A stretch of DNA of 64,000 nt. Origin: Nitrospirota bacterium (lineage in GTDB: Bacteria; Nitrospirota; Leptospirillia; Leptospirillales; Leptospirillaceae). The stretch is taken from contig JAJYYA010000024.1 in the NCBI GenBank assembly GCA_021801345.1, forward strand, positions 62,001-126,000, read 5' to 3'. Below are positions 59,197 to 64,000 of the stretch, in pieces. The notes below the pieces were generated by a model. It worked only from the letters and a program-made list of their open reading frames with translations, was not told the origin of the DNA and searched no databases. The translations under genes were made by a program, and so were the position numbers. Position 1 is the first letter of the stretch; every line of letters starts with the position of its first letter.

Positions 59197-60189
59197 ATGA
59201 CCCGGACGACTCCGGATGTCGAGCGACTTCTCGACCGGTTCGAGGAGGAGCTTCTATTAGGAAAAAGGCGATCTCCGAACACGGTGCTGGCCTACCTCTC
59301 GGATCTCCGGACCTTCTCCCGTCATCTTGCGGAAGAGGGAGGAAGCCTTCTCTCCTTCGACCGGGAGGCGGTCTCCCGCTATGAAGACAGCCGTCCCGAT
59401 CTCTCCCTTCGCTCCCGGGCCCGTCTCCTCTCCTCGATTCGCGCCTGGGGACGGTTTCTTGAGGCCTCCGGGCTTTGCCAGGATGCGGAAGAGACGCCTG
59501 CCGCCCCGCACATTCCCAGAACCCTTCCCCGCATCCTGGGCCAGGAGGAGATCGAACGCCTGATCGAAGCCCCGGATCCAAAGCGTCCCGAGGGAATCCG
59601 TGACCGGGCGATCCTGTCCTTCTTCTATGCCTCGGGTCTCCGGGTCTCCGAGCTTGCGACCGTGACCCTCGACCGGGTCGACCTCAAGACAGGGGCTCTC
59701 CGGGTCACAGGAAAGGGCGCCAAGGAGCGGGTGAGCTTTCTCGACGAGCGCACAAGGCGCCTCCTCTCCGACTATCTCTCCTTTGTTCGCCCCCTTTTTG
59801 CCACGTCGAAAGCGGAAATCTTCCTCGCAAGAAGCGGCGAGCCCCTTACCCGCCAGGCCCTCTGGACCCTTATCAAGAAACACGGACGCACAGCCGGCAT
59901 CACCTCGCCCCTTTCTCCCCACGTCCTGCGCCACTCCTTTGCCACCCACCTGCTGGAGAAAGGGCTCGACATCCGGTCGATCCAGCTTCTTCTAGGCCAC
60001 GAAGATATCCGTACGACCGAAATCTATACGCACGTCTCCTTGGCACACCTCGAGCGGACCCTAAAGGAGCACCATCCGAGGGGAAAGGCGCAATCCCGAG
60101 ATGAGGAGGAAGACGCAAGGCAAAGAAGAGAGAATAGGGAGAAGGGAGATAGGGCGGCGAATGGGGAGCCCGATCGGTCAAAAAAATGA
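59197..60189 (+). CDS. xerC: Tyrosine recombinase XerC/XerD-like
   Basis: 330 residues. Core-binding N-domain (LLDRFEEELLLGKRRSPNTV), then the catalytic set: Arg in YASGLRVSELATVTL, Lys in VTGKGAKERV, HVLRHSFATHLLEKG (H-x-x-R), GHEDIRTTEIYTHVSL with the His and the nucleophile Tyr. Likely resolves chromosome dimers at dif. The final 35 residues (after LKEHHPRG) are charged and unusual; the stop codon lies in the 48-bp repeat, so the natural end may have been altered by the element inserted next to it. ATG with AAGGAGG upstream. Confidence 0.85.
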   Translation: MTRTTPDVERLLDRFEEELLLGKRRSPNTVLAYLSDLRTFSRHLAEEGGSLLSFDREAVSRYEDSRPDLSLRSRARLLSSIRAWGRFLEASGLCQDAEETPAAPHIPRTLPRILGQEEIERLIEAPDPKRPEGIRDRAILSFFYASGLRVSELATVTLDRVDLKTGALRVTGKGAKERVSFLDERTRRLLSDYLSFVRPLFATSKAEIFLARSGEPLTRQALWTLIKKHGRTAGITSPLSPHVLRHSFATHLLEKGLDIRSIQLLLGHEDIRTTEIYTHVSLAHLERTLKEHHPRGKAQSRDEEEDARQRRENREKGDRAANGEPDRSKK

Positions 60190-60225
60190 GAGTAGTTTCA
60201 GGACAAGAGGATCGAGCGCCGAAAG
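60178..60225. repeat. 48-bp direct repeat, copy 1 (attachment-site candidate)
   Basis: 44 of 48 bases match 62217-62264, the 3' end of hemW. On the minus strand it still encodes LSALDPLVLKLLSFF and the stop. It overlaps the end of xerC. Confidence 0.9.
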
Positions 60226-60571
60226 GCGGTGACCGGTATAGGACCTCCATTGATGAAGTTGATTCGCGAACGATTGCTCAGCCGGATTCCTGCGGTCATC
60301 TTCAGACGGCGCTTTTGGGTCGATGAAGCAAATCGCCTTCGAGTCGTCTTGTCGATCCTCTCCCTCCGGTCAGAAGAGCCGGCAGGAACAAGCCTCAACA
60401 TTCAGTGGGGGAAATCGGGCTTAGGGCCCGTAATGCAATAAAGTATCCGCTAGAAACCCGTGAGACTTTGCCAATGGCGCTATCTCAGAGCAGACTCGAG
60501 ACCTTTATTGTTTTCAAGGCCCTTAACATGAATGCCTTGGTCACCCTTGCTCGCAAGGGAATAGCAAGAAC
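60226..60571. other. Non-coding stretch inside the element, no gene seen
   Basis: Short frames on both strands with no motif and mixed composition; likely decayed cargo. Confidence 0.5.
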
Positions 60572-60835
60572 TCAGGGATGAACCGCGAAAAGCTTGCCGA
60601 GGATGAGGAGGGAGAGACCGAGAGTAAATCCGATCATCCACTTCAGAAGAACGTTATCGGAATGGACGGCATCGATTTTCTTTTCCAGCTCGGCTTTGAC
60701 CCCGATCAGATCGGACTTGGTGGCGAGTTCGCCCGAGGCAACATGGCTCCAGGCGCGAGCCAAGGCTTCCGCCTGTTCTGGAGAAAAGCCTGCATCTTTA
60801 AGTTCTGTGGCCACGGCCAACGTGTCGAAGGTCAT
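60572..60835 (-). CDS. DUF1640/CCDC90-like coiled-coil membrane protein
   Basis: 87 residues: FDTLAVATELKDAGFSPEQA, then ALARAWSHVASGELATKSDL, a Lys/Glu heptad helix, and a C-terminal membrane segment WMIGFTLGLSLLILGKLFAV. Small proteins of this plan are common near mobile elements. ATG at 60835 has GGAG 5 nt upstream; the frame is also open from 60850. The only intact gene in the decayed element. Function unknown. Confidence 0.65.
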   Translation of the reverse strand: MTFDTLAVATELKDAGFSPEQAEALARAWSHVASGELATKSDLIGVKAELEKKIDAVHSDNVLLKWMIGFTLGLSLLILGKLFAVHP

Positions 60836-60873
60836 CGCATCTCCTTTCACTCGATTCTACGGGATTAGCGACG

Positions 60874-61060
60874 CTATTTCAACAGCTTCGACAGATCCTC
60901 CGCCTTCAGATGAGCATACCTTTTCAACATCTGCAATGTCTTGTGACGGGTGATGGCCGACACCTGCATGTTCATCCCTTCTCGAAGAACCGGCTCGTGA
61001 CCACGTGCCGGATCGTGAAATGTGAGGTCCACCCCAGGAAAGCCGGATCCGGCTTCGATC
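60874..61060 (-). pseudogene. Tyrosine-type phage integrase, C-terminal remnant
   Basis: On the minus strand: DLTFHD in one frame, RHVVTSRFFEKG in the next, then MNMQVSAITRHKTLQMLKRY and AHLKAEDLSKLLK before TAG. Together they match the end of tyrosine integrases (HDLRHE..SRLFEKG, GHKTLQMLKRYTHL) with the nucleophile Tyr. Two frameshifts and the missing N-terminus show it is dead. Confidence 0.78.
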
Positions 61061-61464
61061 CCTACTCATCGCATTCTTTCTCGTCAGTGGCCCAAGCTCG
61101 AGCCACGGCGCGTCATCAGACGACGCGACACCGCGTGACATGTCACACCCATGCCGTCCCGTCGAGTCTCCTCAGCAGTCCCGCCAGTATTCGGACGACC
61201 ACCGAAGAGAGGGGGGAAGGACCGGAGGTTTTGAGGAGTCAAGGATCCGGTTTGAAAATCCTGCTCCTTGACTGACGTCATTCCGTAGGATGCTCCAAAA
61301 GCCACTACTCATCGATCATGCGTTCCGCTCAAGGCGGATCATCCCCCCTGTTACTGGGATTCGCCCCATCCCAAAGGCCCTCTCTCCCCAGGTTTTTCGA
61401 GGCTGGCCCCCCCCTCCGATCGGGGTATGATGACAACGTCCCACTCTTTCGGCAGGAGGTTCAG
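61061..61464. other. Non-coding stretch inside the element, no gene seen
   Basis: No convincing frame on either strand. May hold worn integrase N-terminal sequence and the promoter area of the Uma2 gene. Confidence 0.45.
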
Positions 61465-62027
61465 ATGAGAACGGTCAGTCTCAAAGAATGGACTTACGAG
61501 GAGTTCATGTCCCTCCCGGAAAGGGGTTCCTTTCGCTACGAGATCATCGATGGAGAACTTGTCATGCCCCCTTCCCCCCTCCCAGACATCAAGAAATTTC
61601 CGGAAATCTCTTCAGGATCATCAGCAGTTTCCTGTATCTCAATCCCTTCGGAAAGTTTTTCTCCGCTCCCTGCGACGTGGTTTTCTCCAAAGATCCGATC
61701 TTGGTCGTCGTTCCGGATCTGGTCTTTGTCTCGAAGGAGCATTTGTCGATCATTGGCGAGAAGAATATCCAGGGCGTTCCGGACATGACCATAGAGATCC
61801 TGTCCCCTTCGACGACAACGGGCGACCGCCGGGTGAAGTTCTCCCTCTACGAGCGCTTTGGAGTTCCCGAGTCCTGGATCGTCGATCCGGAGACGGAAAC
61901 CGTCCAGGTCTTCCGGCTTGTCGAGGGGCATTATCCGGCTCCGCTGTAATACGGCAAGAGCGATCATCTCGGCCCCCCCCTTTTCCCCGGGCTGTCGATT
62001 CCCGTCTCCGACGTGTTTCCTTCCTGA
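61465..62027 (+). pseudogene. Uma2-family (DUF820) nuclease-like gene, broken twice
   Basis: Starts well (AGGAGG 5 nt before the ATG): LKEWTYEEFMSLPERGSFRY, then EIIDGELVMPPSPLPD, the Uma2 start with its Glu. One base is missing near 61585-61590, and homology continues in another frame as HQEISGNLFRIISSFL, VVVPDLVFVSKEH, GVPDMTIEILSPSTT, RRVKFSLYERFGVPESWIVD. An in-frame TAA at 61947-61949 cuts it, after which YGKSDHLGPPLFPGL to FPS runs to a TGA at 62025. Uma2 has a PD-(D/E)XK fold. Clearly a pseudogene. Confidence 0.82.
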
Positions 62028-62216
62028 AGTACCCGTTTTCCCGCCTTGAGGCCCGCACCGATCTGTGCGAGAAGGGGCGTCTGTGAAGAAACGGATCCCG
62101 ATGGGCAGGACCGTGTCACCTCTCTCCCCCACCGGAACGACTCCAGCATCATCCCGGAGGAGAGCGCACAGGCGTTCAGCGGCTCTCGATGGAGGGAAAA
62201 AGACTGATCCGATCCT

Positions 62217-62264
62217 TCAAAAAAATGAGAGAAGTTTCAGAACAAGCGGATCGAGCGCCGAGAG
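62217..62264. repeat. 48-bp direct repeat, copy 2 (3' end of hemW)
   Basis: Matches 60178-60225 at 44 of 48 bases; includes the hemW stop codon and encodes its last 15 residues. Confidence 0.9.
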
Positions 62265-63371
62265 ACCCTCGTCGTTCAAAACCAGCCGCTTTTCGTTCGT
62301 ACGAATTCTGTCGACAACTCCAGAGCGTACGAATTCAGAGAGGATACATTCGTACGATAGTAATCCGACCCTTTCAATGAGCCATGGGATAGAGATCCCG
62401 GAGGATGTTCGAAGGTTCCCGTAGAGGGTTTCCACATCGTACGATTCCTGGGAAAGCTCCTCTAAAAATTCGTACGGACTTTCTCCGGCCTCGCTCATTC
62501 GTACGTAATCGCTCATCGACCGTACGTTCTCGCGACGGGATCGCCCTCTTCGCTGGTGCGCTCCCGGCCCGAGCCCCAGATAGTCCCCCCCCTGCCAGAC
62601 GTGGAGATTGTGTCGACACCGGCTCGACTCATCTCGGGAAAAGTTCGCGACCTCGTAGCGTTCCCAGCCGAGGGAGGAAAGCCCCCTGCACGCGGCGACC
62701 CATTCTTCGGCCGCCGCCTCTTCGAGCCCTTCGGGAGCTCTGCCCTGTTTTTTGTGCAGGGCCTTTGTCGTATGCTCCTCGATGACGAGAGGATAGAGGG
62801 AGAGATGGTCGAGCCCCCCCTCGCCAAGCGCCCGCGCCATCATGAGGAATCTCTCCGCCCGCCAATTTTCCCCTCCGACGATGAAGTCCATCGAAAGGGA
62901 GGTCCCCGGAAGCTCTTTTTGAAGACGGTCGAGAAGGGACGGAGGGTCAAAAAAAGCGCCTCTCCGTCCCAGCATCGGGAGATCCTCCGGCGTCATCCCC
63001 TCCATTCCCAAAGAGAGCCTGAGGCCGGGAAGAGTGCGAAGGATGGCCAGTTTTTCCCGATCGAGATCCTCCGGCCGGCTCTCGATCGTCACCTCCCTCC
63101 CCCCGCTCTCCGAAAGAAACGGCCGGAGGATCTCCAGGAGCCGCCGAAAGTCCTCCGGCGAAAGACCCGTGGGGGATCCCCCGCCGATATAAAGGGAGAC
63201 GGGCGACTGGCCTGGCGGAAGGGGAAGAAGCCGCCGGACCTCCATTGAGAGCGCCTCGAGATAGCGGGGGATGAGGGCTGTCGAGACGGATACGGGGATG
63301 GCGCAATAGTCGCAGCGGTCCGGACAAAAGGGAACTTGCACGTAGACGGCGACCCCCTTGCGATCCTCCAT
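62217..63371 (-). CDS. hemW: HemW-like radical SAM protein (HemN family)
   Basis: 384 residues. The radical-SAM cluster CPDRCDYCAI (CX3CX2C) lies at residues 16-25 after VAVYVQVPF, then SLYIGGGSPTGLSPEDFRRL, LRLSLGMEGMTPEDLPMLGR, SLSMDFIVGG, HLSLYPLVIEEHT, RYEVANFSRDESSRCRHNLH and WQGGDYLGLGPGAH (all HemW/HemN hallmarks). HemW moves heme into respiratory proteins; true coproporphyrinogen dehydrogenase is less likely because the N-terminus is short. Several motif changes, such as CAIPV where most have CDFYS-like sequence, make it a divergent member. ATG at 63371 with GGAGG 5 nt upstream. Confidence 0.83.
   Translation of the reverse strand: MEDRKGVAVYVQVPFCPDRCDYCAIPVSVSTALIPRYLEALSMEVRRLLPLPPGQSPVSLYIGGGSPTGLSPEDFRRLLEILRPFLSESGGREVTIESRPEDLDREKLAILRTLPGLRLSLGMEGMTPEDLPMLGRRGAFFDPPSLLDRLQKELPGTSLSMDFIVGGENWRAERFLMMARALGEGGLDHLSLYPLVIEEHTTKALHKKQGRAPEGLEEAAAEEWVAACRGLSSLGWERYEVANFSRDESSRCRHNLHVWQGGDYLGLGPGAHQRRGRSRRENVRSMSDYVRMSEAGESPYEFLEELSQESYDVETLYGNLRTSSGISIPWLIERVGLLSYECILSEFVRSGVVDRIRTNEKRLVLNDEGLSALDPLVLKLLSFF
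62298..62526. repeat. Cluster of seven CGTACG palindromes in the 3' part of hemW
   Basis: CGTACG at 62298, 62326, 62351, 62438, 62471, 62500 and 62521, mostly within ATTCGTACGAAT-like contexts. Two more sit at 63393 (upstream of hemW) and 63738. The seven fall in all three codon phases (RT, VR or SY/PY pairs), so protein sequence does not explain them. Confidence 0.85.
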
Positions 63372-63666
63372 TTTTTCCTCCCCTCTTCGTTTCGTACGAT
63401 TTGTCGGGCGTTCCTTCTTCCTCCCTCTACTCTACCCTTCTTTTTTCTCCCCTTCCACAAGGAAATGAACGGGCTTTAAAACCCAAGGGAAGCCTCTGCC
63501 TTTTGAGTGAATTCTTAAGGATAATGAGGTGAGATTTAGTGTATGTTTTAATTGTTAAATATTTTATATTAAAGTTAAAATAGAAAAAAGCTTAAGAAAG
63601 GATTCAAGTTTATATAAGACATTTTAAATAAGGGGTATTTATTATGTCGTTTATTGAATAAAGATG
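63372..63666. other. Intergenic region with a very AT-rich block
   Basis: Between hemW and the last gene. The part from about 63525 to 63666 is strongly AT-rich, unlike the rest of the window. One CGTACG site at 63393. No DnaA-box series (TTATCCACA) is seen. Likely upstream promoter DNA for both genes, or DNA for a nucleoid protein. Confidence 0.5.
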
Positions 63667-63693
63667 TTGAAATCGGAGTCCGTATGCTAGAAT
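63667..63693 (+). promoter_or_regulatory. Possible extended -10 promoter
   Basis: TGCTAGAAT (extended -10, TAGAAT at 63688-63693) with TTGAAA at 63667-63672; spacer 15 nt, short for a -35 but tolerable with TGn. Confidence 0.45.
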
Positions 63694-63765
63694 GTGGTCG
63701 TTTGAACGAGCGATTTACGGCCAAATAAATAGCATGGCGTACGATTTTGTGGGGAGAGTGCCGAG

Positions 63766-64000
63766 GTGGACTACGCCGGACAGGTTCGGAAATTTATTGC
63801 CGAATCGAAGGAGGAGCTGGGACGGCTCGAGGAGGAGATCGACCGGATCCGGGAGGTTGTCGCGCGCCTTGAACGATTCCTTCAGGGAAGAGAGATCGGG
63901 GAGAGACCGAACCTGTGGGGGGACCCCCCTTTAAAGGAAGAGACTCCCCTTCCCACCTCGCGACCTTCTGTTTTCTCCCCCGAAGGCCCCTTGCCGCAGT
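63766..64000 (+). CDS. Coiled-coil protein, unknown, cut by window edge
   Basis: From GTG 63766 (GGGGAG about 9 nt upstream) the frame stays open to the end. VDYAGQVRKFIAESKEELGR then LEEEIDRIREVVARLERFLQ is a strong heptad helix, followed by a Pro-rich segment (NLWGDPPLKEETPLPTSRPS). Codon use matches the genome. No domain recognised in the 78 visible residues. A CGTACG site lies 23 nt before the start. Confidence 0.55.
   Translation, partial: MDYAGQVRKFIAESKEELGRLEEEIDRIREVVARLERFLQGREIGERPNLWGDPPLKEETPLPTSRPSVFSPEGPLPQ

Larger units (their letters stand above)
60178..62264. mobile_element. Decayed integrative element at the 3' end of hemW
   Basis: About 2.1 kb bounded by 48-bp imperfect direct repeats, one being the hemW end and the other an orphan copy next to xerC. 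Contents: a tyrosine-integrase C-terminal remnant with two frameshifts, an intact DUF1640-like gene, a Uma2 pseudogene, and stretches with no frame. This is the signature of an element that inserted in a gene end and duplicated it, then decayed. It is seen in the sequence; the mechanism is inferred. Confidence 0.7.

Noticed and set aside
60226-60571. A gene between xerC and the DUF1640-like gene
   Set aside because: Two short opposing frames, no motif, ribosome site or codon bias.
61465-62027. Programmed frameshift or readthrough in the Uma2 gene
   Set aside because: There is both a frameshift and a TAA, and its neighbours in the element are also dead; decay is simpler.
63525-63700. Chromosomal replication origin
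   Set aside because: AT-rich, but no DnaA boxes and no dnaA, dnaN, gidA or rpmH nearby.
1-64000. CRISPR arrays, rRNA genes, complete insertion sequences
   Set aside because: No regularly spaced repeats of 24-40 bp, no rRNA signatures, and no intact transposase found.

Overview
The window reads as the chromosome of a Gram-negative, LPS-bearing, GC-rich (roughly 60 percent by eye) bacterium. Gene content and order (bamA-skp-lpxD-fabZ-lpxA-lpxI-Gfo/Idh-lpxB, yicC-gmk-rpoZ-coaBC, aroQ-efp-accB-accC, a fused GlcD/GlcF-type oxidoreductase, a ferredoxin-type nitrite/sulfite reductase) fit a Nitrospirota-like organism. Leptospirillum or a relative is a plausible but unproven guess. GTG and TTG starts and 4-nt stop/start overlaps are very common.

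Left part (1-18.3 kb, minus strand): one long envelope operon reading right to left. bamA and skp come first, then the Raetz pathway (lpxD, fabZ, lpxA, lpxI, a Gfo/Idh oxidoreductase, lpxB, waaA, lpxK, an LpxL-type acyltransferase), then five GT9 heptosyltransferase-family genes with gmhB and a small zinc-ribbon UPF0434 gene among them. Nearly every junction is translationally coupled.

18.5-30.3 kb: tRNA-Phe with a good promoter; a large SEC-C protein; an outer-membrane barrel protein divergent from a methyltransferase, with -35 boxes that overlap; a Suv3-like helicase; a 944-residue FAD/Fe-S oxidoreductase coupled to a YhaM-like HD protein; a PilZ protein; and an AbrB/PIN toxin-antitoxin pair whose PIN gene is broken by one frameshift.

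30.8-44.4 kb (plus strand): gltB, yicC, gmk, rpoZ, coaBC, a TPR/roadblock protein, aroQ, efp, a striking stretch of about 300 nt packed with hairpins, most with GNRA loops, then accB, accC and thiE.

44.4-49.7 kb: a patch of lower GC with a multi-membrane glycosyltransferase-like protein, a GT2 enzyme, a DUF3105 protein and a BrnT toxin whose BrnA-like partner carries an extra unrecognised domain of about 290 residues.

49.9-60.2 kb: an RND permease without visible partners, a signal-peptide membrane protein, a siroheme reductase with its own promoter and operator-like palindrome, two lipoproteins (one NHL-propeller-like) and xerC.

60.2-64 kb: a decayed integrative element of about 2 kb lies between xerC and hemW. 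It is flanked by a 48-bp imperfect direct repeat that is the 3' end of hemW, and holds an integrase remnant, a DUF1640-like gene and a broken Uma2 gene. The 3' part of hemW carries seven CGTACG palindromes in 229 bp, in all three reading frames. Upstream of hemW is a very AT-rich block and the start of a coiled-coil gene cut by the window edge.
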